Notes: generated by a model from the sequence alone, not told the origin. DNA of 64,000 nt from an uncultured Bacteroidota bacterium (GCA_902774845.1 CACYJU010000001.1:124001-188000); one strand, 5' to 3'. Shown: positions 18,248-27,514, counted from the first letter of the stretch. Numbers and translations: made by a program.

Positions 18248-18788
18248 TGGTTTCTTTATACTTACGTCCACATGAGCATTGTAGTGAACTGTCGAGCCTC
18301 TTGCCACACTCGCACACCCATCCAATCCGTTGTGCTGGCACTCCTGCCATCAGAGCAAAATCTTTCACGTCTTTAGTAACTACTGCACCGGCGGCAATCA
18401 AAGCACTTTTACCAATGGTGTGTCCGCAAACAATAGTGCTATTGGCCCCAAGCGAGGCTCCTTCTTTTATTAGAGTTTTGGCATAAATACCGTGTACAGG
18501 AAAATGAGCTCTCGGCGTGGTTACATTGGTGAAGACACACGATGGCCCGCAGAAGACGTTGTCCTCGATTTCAACTCCTTCATATACCGATACGTTGTTC
18601 TGTATACGTACGCCATTGCCTATCTTCACGTTGTTGCCGATGTTCACGTTCTGTCCCATCGAGCAGTTCTTGCCAATGCAGGCTCCTTTTTGTATATGGC
18701 AGAAATGCCATATTTTTGTTCCCTCTCCGATGGTCACATTATCGTCAACATAACTTGACTCGTGAACGAAAAAATCCTTTTTATCCAT
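18225..18788 (-). CDS. wlbB: UDP-2-acetamido-3-amino-2,3-dideoxyglucuronate N-acetyltransferase, WlbB/WbpD-like
   Basis: Left-handed beta-helix acetyltransferase of 187 residues that adds the second acetyl group (N3) to the UDP-sugar acid made by WlbA and WlbC. The opening FFVHESSYVDDNVTIGEGT then KIWHFCHI is highly characteristic of WbpD/WlbB, and hexapeptide repeats (GxxxxI) run from about 18 to 150. The C-terminus carries a zinc-ribbon-like CECGKR...CSCGRKY, which many family members share. It lies eight bases after the FAD/Fe-S dehydrogenase gene rather than next to wlbC. Substrate is inferred from family and context; the sister genes WbpA and WbpI are not in this window. Confidence 0.88.
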   Translation of the reverse strand: MDKKDFFVHESSYVDDNVTIGEGTKIWHFCHIQKGACIGKNCSMGQNVNIGNNVKIGNGVRIQNNVSVYEGVEIEDNVFCGPSCVFTNVTTPRAHFPVHGIYAKTLIKEGASLGANSTIVCGHTIGKSALIAAGAVVTKDVKDFALMAGVPAQRIGWVCECGKRLDSSLQCSCGRKYKETNETLEQI

Positions 18789-18796
18789 AATGATTA

Positions 18797-21769
18797 TTAT
18801 TTTAGCATTCTGTACATTATCTCTATAGGATGGACGGCTTTAACGCCCGTGCCGTCGAATATTTGCTGGCGACAGGAGGTACCTGGTGCCGATACGAACA
18901 TAGGTATCTCATTGCTCACATGGGTAACAGCCTTTCGTATTGTTGGGAAGAGTATCATCTCACCGATGGCGAGAGAGGTCTTGTAATGCTCTTTCTCATA
19001 GCCGAAAGAGCCGGCCATACCGCAGCAACCACTTGCTATGCGGTGAACTGTGGCGCCTCGTAACAGAGAGAACATCTCGACGGTCTTGTCTACACCTACA
19101 AGTGCCTTCTGATGGCAATGGCCGTGAAGCCAAATTTCGACTGGGGTTTCTTTGAAGTCATCGGGTGTAATATTGCCTTTCCGTATCTCTCGCACAAGGA
19201 ACTCGTCGAACAGCAAGGCGTTGTTTCCAAGGCGTTTGGCTTTCTGTCGGATGGCTTCTGGCACAAGGTCTGGATATTCGTCGCGAAAACTCAATATGCA
19301 GGAGGGCTCGATGCCGATAAGTGGTGTGTTGTCGGTGACGAGGTCAGCGAGAAGCTCCACGTTGCGTGTGGCGTATTTCTTGGCCAACTTCAGGCAGCCT
19401 TTAGATATGGCGGCACGCCCGCTTTCAACATGCTGCGGTATTATGACGTAGTAACCCAAACGTGTAAGCAATGTTGCGAAGGTGATGCCCAGCTCTGCCT
19501 CCATATAGTTTGTGAACTCATCGGCGAAAAGATAGACGGAGCCGCGCCCGGACTGGGCATTAAAACTATGGGTTGTTGAGCGTGTTAGTGTTGACCACTG
19601 ACTTCGCATCGTCTTGGGGCTCAAGGTGGGGATGGTGCGTTCTGGGGCGAAGCTGACCAAGCGCTTGATGACGGACGAGGAGAGTTTCCACCTTGCCATC
19701 AGGTTGTATAGCGGAGCAACAAAATGTCCCAAACGTTGTACGGAAGCCATGCGAGCGACCATCCAGGTGCGCAGCGGGGTGCCTTTAGCATCGTAGTAGT
19801 GTTGCAGCAGTTCGGCACGCAAGCGTGTCATATCGACATTTGACGGACATTCGGAACGGCAGCCTTTGCAGGCCAGGCAACTGCTGAGCACCTCTTTGAC
19901 CTCGGGTGCGGTTAATGCTAAACCATTGATACCATGAGTAAGAGCCTCGCGTATAATGTTGGCTCGGGCTCGGGTGCTCATGGTTTCGTTGTGAGACACT
20001 TTGAAGGCTGGACAAAGCGTGCCTCCCATAAGTGTGCTCTTACGGCAGTCGCCGGCTCCGTTGCATTGCTCTATGGAACACATTAGGGCTCGACGGTTAT
20101 CGAAAGTCGAATTACGAACGTTGAATGAAGAAGCGGTCTCGTACGATTGTTTTGTGCTTTCGTTAAAGTCTGATTTCCAGTTGAAGTATGTTTCTTTGTC
20201 GTTTATTAGATAGGTTTGATCGATGTCGTAGCGCAGACAGGTGTCCATGGGCGGGGTGTCGATAATCTTGCCTCTATTGAAGAGGCCGTCGGGATCCCAA
20301 CATTGTTTCACCTGTCGCATAAGGTCGTAGCATTCAGTACCGTAAACCAGCGGTATGAACTCTCCACGCAGTCGTCCGTCACCATGTTCTCCGCTAAGGC
20401 TTCCGTGATGCTTTTTGACTAGTTCGGCAGTCTCGTATGCAACTTGGCGAAATAGTTCGCGGTCGTGACGGTTCTTGATGTTCAGAATTGGGCGCAGATG
20501 TAGCTCACCAGTACCTATATGTCCGTAATATACACAATTTAGATTCAATCGGTTAAGCATTGCGCGGAAGTCCGCCATATATGATGGCAGACGTTCAGGT
20601 GAGACGGCGGTGTCTTCGATAACCCCTATCGGTTTTGCGTCGCCCTTCATGCCGCTCAGTACCCCGAGGCCTGCTTTGCGCAATGCCCACACACGCTGAA
20701 TATCACAACCATATACGCGTGTGTTACAGTAGGCGAGGCCGCTTTCTATGACCTCTTTCTCGAAGGCTGCCGCCTGTTCTTCCATATTGTCGCCGTTAAA
20801 CTCAGCGATGAGGATAGCAGCAGGATTACCGTTGACGAAGAAACGGTTGCGTTCTTGTTCTTTGTTGTGACGACAGAGTTCGAGTATCTGCCCGTCCATC
20901 AGTTCTACTGCGACGGGATGATGTCGTAAGGCTATGAGGTTGGCTTGAAAACTGTCTTCAAGAGTGTTGCAGTGTGCACATACCACCATCGTATTGTTGT
21001 GTGGCAGTTGGTCGAGCGAAAGTTTCAGTTCTGTGATGAAGGCGAGTGTGCCTTCAGAACCCGCGAGGAGCTTGCAGATATCAATATCATTGCTTGATTG
21101 CCCGATTGCTTGATTGCCCGATTTTAAGGGAAGTATTGCCTCGTCGATGGCGTAACCGCAGCTACGTCGACGAAGGCTGCGGTCGGGATAGTTGGCAGCA
21201 ATCAGTTGGCAAATCTCATTATCTGATTGCCATGTTTTCAGTTGGTTGTAGATTCGTTTCCATAAGTCACCACCATTGCGTTTGGAGGTATCGAATTCCG
21301 AACCGTCGGAGAGAACACCTTTTACCGCAATGACGTGGTCGCGGGTGCTGCCATATATCAAAGAATGCGAGCCGCATGAGTTGTTGCCGAACATACCGCC
21401 TATGCAGCAACGGTTGCTAGTCGAGGTCTCAGGGCTGAAGAAAAGTCCGTAGGGCTTTAGGGTCAGGTTTAACTCGTCACGTACCACTCCAGGTTGCACT
21501 CGTGCCCAACGTTCTTCTGCGTTGATTTCAAGTATCTTGTTCATGTGACGGCTGATGTCGGCAACTATGCCGTCGCCAACCACTTGACCGGCAATGGAGG
21601 TACCAGCTGCACGGGGGATAATACAAGTTTTTCGTTCTCGCGCCAAGTCTAACAATTCCTTGACATCCTCCACCGTTTCTGGATAAGCCACTCCCATCGG
21701 AATTTCCCGATAAGCGCTCGCGTCGGTGGCATAGGCAATACGATGTAGGTTGTCAGTAAAGAGTTGCAT
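18797..21769 (-). CDS. FAD/Fe-S dehydrogenase, YdiJ-like (candidate D-2-hydroxyglutarate dehydrogenase)
   Basis: Fusion enzyme of 990 residues. Its N-terminal half is a VAO-type FAD dehydrogenase: YPETVEDVKELLDLA, the PRAAGTSIAGQ FAD loop, CIGGMFGNNSCGSHS, SGEHGDGRLRGEF and a FAD-oxidase C domain. The C-terminal half is a GlcF-like Fe-S part with CLACKGCRSECPSNVD plus an upstream cysteine set, and cysteine-rich domains ending ASGCCGMAGSFG. The layout and length match E. coli YdiJ, reported as a D-2-hydroxyglutarate dehydrogenase; D-lactate or glycolate are alternatives. It sits between the glycosyltransferase and wlbB. Residues about 217-227 (GNQAIGQSSND) are encoded by a small 8-bp repeat array that looks like an insertion before the conserved CKLLAGSEGTLAFITE. 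Confidence 0.85.
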   Translation of the reverse strand: MQLFTDNLHRIAYATDASAYREIPMGVAYPETVEDVKELLDLARERKTCIIPRAAGTSIAGQVVGDGIVADISRHMNKILEINAEERWARVQPGVVRDELNLTLKPYGLFFSPETSTSNRCCIGGMFGNNSCGSHSLIYGSTRDHVIAVKGVLSDGSEFDTSKRNGGDLWKRIYNQLKTWQSDNEICQLIAANYPDRSLRRRSCGYAIDEAILPLKSGNQAIGQSSNDIDICKLLAGSEGTLAFITELKLSLDQLPHNNTMVVCAHCNTLEDSFQANLIALRHHPVAVELMDGQILELCRHNKEQERNRFFVNGNPAAILIAEFNGDNMEEQAAAFEKEVIESGLAYCNTRVYGCDIQRVWALRKAGLGVLSGMKGDAKPIGVIEDTAVSPERLPSYMADFRAMLNRLNLNCVYYGHIGTGELHLRPILNIKNRHDRELFRQVAYETAELVKKHHGSLSGEHGDGRLRGEFIPLVYGTECYDLMRQVKQCWDPDGLFNRGKIIDTPPMDTCLRYDIDQTYLINDKETYFNWKSDFNESTKQSYETASSFNVRNSTFDNRRALMCSIEQCNGAGDCRKSTLMGGTLCPAFKVSHNETMSTRARANIIREALTHGINGLALTAPEVKEVLSSCLACKGCRSECPSNVDMTRLRAELLQHYYDAKGTPLRTWMVARMASVQRLGHFVAPLYNLMARWKLSSSVIKRLVSFAPERTIPTLSPKTMRSQWSTLTRSTTHSFNAQSGRGSVYLFADEFTNYMEAELGITFATLLTRLGYYVIIPQHVESGRAAISKGCLKLAKKYATRNVELLADLVTDNTPLIGIEPSCILSFRDEYPDLVPEAIRQKAKRLGNNALLFDEFLVREIRKGNITPDDFKETPVEIWLHGHCHQKALVGVDKTVEMFSLLRGATVHRIASGCCGMAGSFGYEKEHYKTSLAIGEMILFPTIRKAVTHVSNEIPMFVSAPGTSCRQQIFDGTGVKAVHPIEIMYRMLK
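21089..21120 (-). repeat. Four 8-bp repeat units inside the FAD dehydrogenase gene
   Basis: On the coding strand the units alternate CAATCGGG and CAATCAAG, 32 bases in all. They belong to the same family as the large array in the kamC-like gene and encode the same Q-A-I-x-Q-S-S-N peptide. Confidence 0.85.
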
Positions 21770-22986
21770 TATTTTATACTTTGTAAAAACTGCTTGGCAA
21801 GAGTCGCATACTCCAGATGTTCGACGGCGTAATCGTAGCCTTTGCGCCCCATTGTTGTACGATCCTCTTTGGAAAGACTTGCAATATCCATAATGGCTTT
21901 TGCGACTTGATCGACGTTCTCGGCTTCTACTTGAATACCACAGCCACAGCCTTGCACTACACTGTCTGGTTCATCGACGGACATGATTATCGGCTTCTGC
22001 GAAAGCATGTAGTCGGTCATCTTGTTGAAGGATGTGCCGTACTTGTGCAGTATGGAGTGGACACCGCCCATATAGCAGATGTCGAAGTATGATATCGCTT
22101 TTGGAATCAGTGTCTTGGGAATAGACGGCAGAAAGTAGATGTTGGTCAGTTTCTTGTCGTTAGCCATTTGGATTAATTCCTCCTTTTGAGGACCTTGTCC
22201 GATGGCTATGAAAGAAAGGTTAGGGTTGCTGCGGAGTTTGTCGGCAGCTTCTACAAAAACCTGCATTGCAGTGGATTGGGTAAGACCTCCTGCAAAGCCT
22301 ATGAGGGTCTTGCCCTCAGCTTGCAATGATTGTAACAACTCAAGATGTTGCTGCGGAAGCTGCTGGGTATCAGTATTGCTCCATTCTTCAGCAAGGTATC
22401 CGTTGGGCACACAGACAAAGCGCTTTTCGTCAAGTCCGTGCCGTTGCATGTGAGGAAACGCTTTGTCCAGCATAGAGACAACCAGATCAACATGTTTGTA
22501 TGCGTAGTTCTCGCCACGCTGCAAAAGCCATATAAAGGGATGGTATTTTGAGTATCCTCCTATCACCATTGGCGACAGTGGCCATAGGTCATGGACTTCA
22601 TAAATCAGCTTTGCGCCGCACTTCTTGGCAATATAGTGTGCAGGGTAGATGTCGAAAGTGTAAACCGACGAGGCAATCACTACATCTGGCTTGAAATCAA
22701 TAAAAAGCTGTTTGTTGCGATAGCATTCAAGGACGAAATGCACCATGGTAAGCACTCGAGCCAGGCCGTTCCCTTCGTAGCTTCGTGTCTTCAGCCACAG
22801 GTATTCGATACCTTCGAGGTTTTCTCGTTCAACAGCGGGTTGTTGCTTGCGGAGATGTGAGAACGAGGCGCCTGCAATCATGACCTTGTGTCCGGCCTTG
22901 ACCCATTCGCGTGACATATAGTAGGAGCGGTACTCCATGCCATATTGTGGAGCTCCTGCATAATGGCTGAGCATTAGGATATTCAT
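21769..22986 (-). CDS. Glycosyltransferase family 4
   Basis: GT-B sugar transferase of 405 residues, probably adding one sugar of the surface polysaccharide on the cytoplasmic face of the inner membrane. It opens MNILMLSHYAGAPQYGMEYR with the Gly-rich acceptor loop. The middle has IYEVHDLWPLSP, typical of the WbuB-like subgroup, and the donor-domain GFAGGLTQSTAM and FLPSIPKTLIPKA follow. Near the end YGTSFNKMTDYMLSQKPIIMS takes the place of the usual E-x7-E region. It ends on the first base of the FAD dehydrogenase start codon and follows wlbC by 13 bases. Donor and acceptor sugars cannot be deduced. Confidence 0.87.
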   Translation of the reverse strand: MNILMLSHYAGAPQYGMEYRSYYMSREWVKAGHKVMIAGASFSHLRKQQPAVERENLEGIEYLWLKTRSYEGNGLARVLTMVHFVLECYRNKQLFIDFKPDVVIASSVYTFDIYPAHYIAKKCGAKLIYEVHDLWPLSPMVIGGYSKYHPFIWLLQRGENYAYKHVDLVVSMLDKAFPHMQRHGLDEKRFVCVPNGYLAEEWSNTDTQQLPQQHLELLQSLQAEGKTLIGFAGGLTQSTAMQVFVEAADKLRSNPNLSFIAIGQGPQKEELIQMANDKKLTNIYFLPSIPKTLIPKAISYFDICYMGGVHSILHKYGTSFNKMTDYMLSQKPIIMSVDEPDSVVQGCGCGIQVEAENVDQVAKAIMDIASLSKEDRTTMGRKGYDYAVEHLEYATLAKQFLQSIK

Positions 22987-22999
22987 GGTGTTTGAGGCG

Positions 23000-24139
23000 T
23001 CAAAGTGTGTTAATAAATGATTTCAAGGCGTTTAGTATCATGTCCTGTACATCATGAGTAAGCTCTGTGTGCATCGGAAGAGATAGAACACTGTCAGCAC
23101 ACTCTTTTGCCACATCCAGCGAGCCAGAGGCCCGGGTTATTGGTTTGAATGCATCCTGCTCTTGTAGCGGGTGGGGGTAGTAAATCATGCTGGGCACCCC
23201 GTTTTCGGCAAGGTAAGCCTTCAACGCATCGCGGTGTCCATCCTTGATTTTCAGTGTGTATTGGTGATAGACGTGTGTGCTATACGGAGCTTCGACGGGC
23301 GTGACAAACAACTGTTCTGCCAGGTCTATCTGTTTGATTGCATGTGTATAGTATTGTGCTGCATCGTGTCTTGCGGTGCAGTATTCGTCAAGATGTTTCA
23401 GCTTGACATCCAACACGGCTGCCTGGATGGTGTCCAATCGGCTGTTGCACCCAATAACCGAATGATGGTATTTCACCTTTTGTCCATGGTTGGCAATCAT
23501 ATGGATGCGTTCGGCCAGCGAGTCGTCGTGGGTAAAAAGAGCTCCGCCGTCGCCATAACATCCTAAGTTCTTTGATGGGAAGAATGACGTGCAGCCGATG
23601 GTACCCATCGTGCCAGTCTTGGCTTTACGTCCATCGCTGAAGGTGTATTCCGCCCCTATGGCTTGGGCGTTGTCTTCGATAACATACAACCCATGCTCCT
23701 TTGCAAATTCAAGTATGGGTTCCATATTGCAACTTTGACCGAAGAGATGTACTGGAATGATAGCCTTCGTTTGGGGCGTCAGGGCTTTCTTCATCGCCTC
23801 GACAGAGATGTTGAATGTGTCATAGTCAACATCAACCATTACCGGGGTGAGCTGCAGCAGCCCTATCACCTCCGCCGAAGCCACGTAGGTAAAGGCCGGA
23901 ACGATCACCTCGTCGCCTGGTTTTAATCCAAGTGCCATAAGTGCAATCTGTAGTGCATCGGTGCCGTTAGCACAGGTGATCACATGACAGCCACCCATAT
24001 AGTCGCTTAGGTGGGTGGTAAAGTCCTTCACCTGAGGTCCATTGATAAAAGCGCAACTATCGATTACCGCACGGATACCGCTGTCAACCTCGTCTTTTAT
24101 TTTAAGATATTGACCATGTAGGTCAACCATTTGAATCAT
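23000..24139 (-). CDS. wlbC: UDP-3-oxo-GlcNAcA aminotransferase, WlbC/WbpE-like
   Basis: PLP-dependent aminotransferase of the DegT/DnrJ/EryC1 family, 379 residues. In the WlbA/WlbC pathway it transfers the amino group of L-glutamate to the 3-keto sugar acid made by WlbA and releases 2-oxoglutarate. The sequence follows WbpE closely: MVDLHGQYLKIKDEVDSGI, CANGTDALQIALMALG, PAFTYVASAEV, IIPVHLFGQ, VIEDNAQAIGA, and the PLP lysine in TSFFPSKNLGCYGDGGA. It lies between wlbA (43 bases upstream) and the glycosyltransferase. Confidence 0.9.
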   Translation of the reverse strand: MIQMVDLHGQYLKIKDEVDSGIRAVIDSCAFINGPQVKDFTTHLSDYMGGCHVITCANGTDALQIALMALGLKPGDEVIVPAFTYVASAEVIGLLQLTPVMVDVDYDTFNISVEAMKKALTPQTKAIIPVHLFGQSCNMEPILEFAKEHGLYVIEDNAQAIGAEYTFSDGRKAKTGTMGTIGCTSFFPSKNLGCYGDGGALFTHDDSLAERIHMIANHGQKVKYHHSVIGCNSRLDTIQAAVLDVKLKHLDEYCTARHDAAQYYTHAIKQIDLAEQLFVTPVEAPYSTHVYHQYTLKIKDGHRDALKAYLAENGVPSMIYYPHPLQEQDAFKPITRASGSLDVAKECADSVLSLPMHTELTHDVQDMILNALKSFINTL

Positions 24140-24182
24140 CTTGCCGAAGGAGTTAAAAGGTTAACAAATGATATATTGAATG

Positions 24183-25163
24183 CTAAAATTTCATATCGTC
24201 CCAGCCGAACGGGTGTTTTGAAAGTGGCAGTTTTGCAAGCGGATGGTAGTCGCCCTTGAGTCCGACGGGTGTCGCATTGCGTATGTCATGAACAATCTGG
24301 ATACATGGTTTCGCCTCGCTGATGCGGAATCCGCGTCCCGCAAGTATCTCTTCGTAGCTCTTGGTGTGCAGCTCGGTGAATCCTTGACTGAATTCAAACT
24401 CTTCGCCATCGATATTCAGGGTGCGGTAGGTGCGTTTCTCTCCCTGTACGGCGTTCTCGGGCAGGCAGTCGGCGTTGATACTCAAAAAATAGCGCACCCT
24501 TGCCTGCTTTAATCCAAGATAACCAGCCACACGGTCAAAGTCCATCACATGCACTATGTTCTCCTGCACAGGTCCGAAAATCCATTGCAGCATATCGTAG
24601 AAGTGTACCCCAATGTTGGTGGCCACACCTCCGCTCTTGTGCACATCGCCCTTCCATGAGGTGTAGTACCAGTTGCCACGCGAGGTGATGTATGTCAGGT
24701 CGATGTCATAGACTTTGTCTTTAGGACCCGCCTCGACTTTTTTCTTCAAGTCGGCGATGCGGTCGTGGAGACGCAGCTGCAATATGTTATATGCCTTGTG
24801 TCCGGTTTCGGCCTCTACTTTTTCAAGGGCATCAACATTCCATGGATTCAGTACCACAGGCTTTTCGCAGATGACATCGGCACCGAGACGAAGGCCATAA
24901 CGGATAAAAGCATCGTGGGTGTAATTAGGTGTGCATACCGAGAGCCAGTCGATGTTTTTCTCAGTCCCCTTTACCTTGTTACAGAAGCGGTCGAAGAGTT
25001 CCTGCTCGGTAAAGAATGCACACTGCGGAAACGAGCTGTCAAGTCGTCCTACGCTGTCGAATTTGTCGTATGCCGCCACAAGGTTGTTTCCTGTGTCGGC
25101 GATAGCTTTGAGGTGTCGCGGAGCAATATAGCCGGCAGCTCCGATAAGTGCGAAATTAAGCAT
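24183..25163 (-). CDS. wlbA: UDP-N-acetylglucosaminuronate 3-dehydrogenase, WlbA/WbpB-like
   Basis: Gfo/Idh/MocA-family oxidoreductase of 326 residues that oxidises C3 of UDP-GlcNAc uronic acid. It matches WbpB/WlbA across its length: FALIGAAGYIAPRHLKAI with the NAD-binding Gly loop, SVCTPNYTHD, DVICEKPVV, the YNILQLRLHD signature, DLTYITSRGNWY, GVATNIGVHFYDML and SYEEILAGRGF. In characterised homologues the bound NADH is re-oxidised by 2-oxoglutarate, producing 2-hydroxyglutarate; that is family knowledge, not visible here. It is followed by wlbC. The 39-base gap to the acyltransferase gene is AT-rich and holds nothing else. Confidence 0.92.
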   Translation of the reverse strand: MLNFALIGAAGYIAPRHLKAIADTGNNLVAAYDKFDSVGRLDSSFPQCAFFTEQELFDRFCNKVKGTEKNIDWLSVCTPNYTHDAFIRYGLRLGADVICEKPVVLNPWNVDALEKVEAETGHKAYNILQLRLHDRIADLKKKVEAGPKDKVYDIDLTYITSRGNWYYTSWKGDVHKSGGVATNIGVHFYDMLQWIFGPVQENIVHVMDFDRVAGYLGLKQARVRYFLSINADCLPENAVQGEKRTYRTLNIDGEEFEFSQGFTELHTKSYEEILAGRGFRISEAKPCIQIVHDIRNATPVGLKGDYHPLAKLPLSKHPFGWDDMKF

Positions 25164-25201
25164 GTGTGGATGAATATTATGATATTGAATATGCGATTAT
25201 T

Positions 25202-26251
25202 TTATTTATTGATTTTTGGGACTATGCGGCATATCTGGTGCCAAAGGAATATCCTAACTTGGTCAAGGAGAACGGCGAGAACAAAGATTCCGACCAAAGT
25301 AATCCCGATAGCTAGTATGCATAAAATACCAGGGGTATTTCCATATACGTAACGTATTAACGGCTTAAAGAAAGGTTCTGTTATGCTATGATTAAGATGA
25401 AGGAGAAAAACCGCAAAACTTGAGGCCGCAACCCAATTCACAATGCGGCTGTTAAATTTCATCTTGCTGAATAACAACAGATAAAATAATGCCATAATAA
25501 TCACTATCGGATTGGTATATGCAAGCATTGCATCCCAGATAGGATATTGGAGGTTTAAGCTAAAGTACGATATAATAGCAAATAAGATTGTCATGACCGC
25601 AATAACAGTAACATCTAGGATTTTGTTATGGGTGGAAAATTTGGGGGTGTATTTTTTCACGTATGCGGCAAGGAGATACAATCCGATAAATGAAATAGTG
25701 GAATATCCATGAACAAACCACTCCGTACTATTGTATAGCCAACCAAAGATAGATTGAAACGTAAAGAACGCTATTAAGAGTATTTTGTATCGTTTTTTTT
25801 CGGTGTGTCCTATGAACGAATTAAGAACAGGTGAGAGAATATACAGAAATATGTAGGCTTTGATAAACCAATACCATTTTGTAAGCATCAAACTATCCTT
25901 TACCCCTGACAGATTAAAATCGACCAAGCCTATGGCTGAAAAAATCAGATAGATGCCTACTATGAAAAAAATGCACTGGAATAAGAATGATGAGAAGCTC
26001 TTAAGTTTCGGTCGTATTCCAAACCAGCCAGAGATGAGCACAAAAATATTCACACAACCTATGGCCCATCCTTCGAAGAATATACGTGCAAAAACATTAA
26101 GGGGTTTGTTGCAAAGCTGATCGTAGGTTGGTGTACCGAGCGCATAAAAATCGGCATGGACAACCAGGACCATAAACATCGCCAGAATCCTCAACAATTC
26201 TATGTTGGACTCTCGATGGGCATTACGTATGGTTGTGTCTGGTTTTAGCAT
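25202..26251 (-). CDS. Acyltransferase family 3 membrane protein
   Basis: Integral membrane protein of 349 residues with about ten hydrophobic segments, probably an O-acetyltransferase that decorates the polysaccharide. The first segment has the family hallmark R-x10-N-x-ELLRILAMFMVLVVHA with the catalytic His. Further charged motifs are sparse, as usual. The gene overlaps the end of the ligase-like gene upstream by 7 bases. Its A+T content is visibly higher than that of the flanking wlb genes, which may point to a later arrival, but I have not measured it. Confidence 0.85.
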   Translation of the reverse strand: MLKPDTTIRNAHRESNIELLRILAMFMVLVVHADFYALGTPTYDQLCNKPLNVFARIFFEGWAIGCVNIFVLISGWFGIRPKLKSFSSFLFQCIFFIVGIYLIFSAIGLVDFNLSGVKDSLMLTKWYWFIKAYIFLYILSPVLNSFIGHTEKKRYKILLIAFFTFQSIFGWLYNSTEWFVHGYSTISFIGLYLLAAYVKKYTPKFSTHNKILDVTVIAVMTILFAIISYFSLNLQYPIWDAMLAYTNPIVIIMALFYLLLFSKMKFNSRIVNWVAASSFAVFLLHLNHSITEPFFKPLIRYVYGNTPGILCILAIGITLVGIFVLAVLLDQVRIFLWHQICRIVPKINK

Positions 26252-27510
26252 GGTTCGGTATTATTTTTTGACTCAACCATAAACAGGCAATAGAGGAAGC
26301 AAAAGAAGTTTATGCCCATTTGGCGTTCCAGGATTGACTCGAAAAGTGCAGACAGTGTAACTATGAATAAAAACGCCAAAAAAAGGTAGTTCTTATTCCT
26401 AATGCAGTCAATGGCGGGAAGAATCAGTATGACCGATAAAACCAATAGTCCGAGGATCCCGGTGGTCATAAGAGTATCGACAAACTGGTTGTGAGGGTTA
26501 TATCTGCGCCAATATTGTTTTTCTGCGCCCATGCGTTGGTATTCGGCCACAAGTTCATCCATGCGGTCTCCTACACCAACACCCCAGGGCATGTTCTCCT
26601 TGACTACGTTGAAAGATGCCTTTGAGATAATATATCGTTCGTCGGATTGGTCATGTGCTGCCACTTTTGCCAAAGTGTCGGACAGTCGATGCTGGGAAGT
26701 CGGAACAACAAGTAATATTGTAGCCACAACCGCTGCAATGCAAGATAATAGAACCACTCCAAGCAGATATCGACGTAATTTGAAGAATATCACATGCAAC
26801 ACACCAACGGTAAGAAGAATCAAACCGAGTAAGCCCGACCTTGACTGCAATATGAACAGATATGCAGTCAAGATAATTATGGATACTATCAATGAGGAGT
26901 ATGCAAGGATTTTATGTGGCCGTTCGGTTTCTTCTTTGTGTAAGGCGACGTAAACCAAGTATGCCAGAGACAGAAGAATATACATCGACAGGTATCCATG
27001 ATGCATGGGGTCAAAGAAGGACCCCACACATTGCGACATAGGCATCTCGCCCGACACTATGTTGTGTGTTGAAACTCCCAATCGTAAGGCAAAACGGGCT
27101 ATCAGGGCTGCGGTCATAAACTGCAAAATCCCAAGTAACCGCTTGCGGGTAAGGAACGACCAGTCAAATACAAGAAACGTTAACGCATAGGCGAGGAGTA
27201 ACATCTTTCTGATTACCTCAGCTTTGCCCTCATCCACATTGCTGGTATATAGCAGACTCGCAAGATAGACCAATGGGAGTAACCCCATCGTCGCAAGTGA
27301 TATGAAACGAAGTCGGCTAAGATTACGAACCCCCGTCCGCTTGGTTACGATAGCTGATACTATTGCACTTATAACCAGTAAGCTTAGGAGGTAAAACGAG
27401 ATATGCCAGGAGAAGGGCAGCACTGCAGCCACTGCAATCAACAGTGCGTATTCACAGGCTTGGCAGGTGTGTAGGGTTTTGAATAAACTGCTGAACCTCT
27501 CCATAGTCAA
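26245..27510 (-). CDS. O-antigen ligase/polymerase family membrane protein (WaaL/Wzy_C)
   Basis: Membrane protein of 421 residues (or 419 from the second Met) with about 11-12 hydrophobic segments. The large periplasmic loop lies between about 280 and 345 and contains YNPHNQFVDTLMTTGILGL, where the His is typical of the ligase family; an Arg-containing QSRSGLLGLI motif sits earlier. Such proteins either ligate finished polysaccharide to lipid A core or protein, or polymerise repeat units. The divergent arm has a second member (29223-30395), so one may be the ligase and the other the polymerase. It starts four bases after the WecA-like gene. Confidence 0.82.
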   Translation of the reverse strand: MTMERFSSLFKTLHTCQACEYALLIAVAAVLPFSWHISFYLLSLLVISAIVSAIVTKRTGVRNLSRLRFISLATMGLLPLVYLASLLYTSNVDEGKAEVIRKMLLLAYALTFLVFDWSFLTRKRLLGILQFMTAALIARFALRLGVSTHNIVSGEMPMSQCVGSFFDPMHHGYLSMYILLSLAYLVYVALHKEETERPHKILAYSSLIVSIIILTAYLFILQSRSGLLGLILLTVGVLHVIFFKLRRYLLGVVLLSCIAAVVATILLVVPTSQHRLSDTLAKVAAHDQSDERYIISKASFNVVKENMPWGVGVGDRMDELVAEYQRMGAEKQYWRRYNPHNQFVDTLMTTGILGLLVLSVILILPAIDCIRNKNYLFLAFLFIVTLSALFESILERQMGINFFCFLYCLFMVESKNNTEPC

Positions 27511-27514
27511 CCCC

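Noticed and set aside
18248..18325. N-terminal extension of RsmA
   Set aside because: The added 26 residues lie inside wlbB and are not part of the conserved RsmA start.
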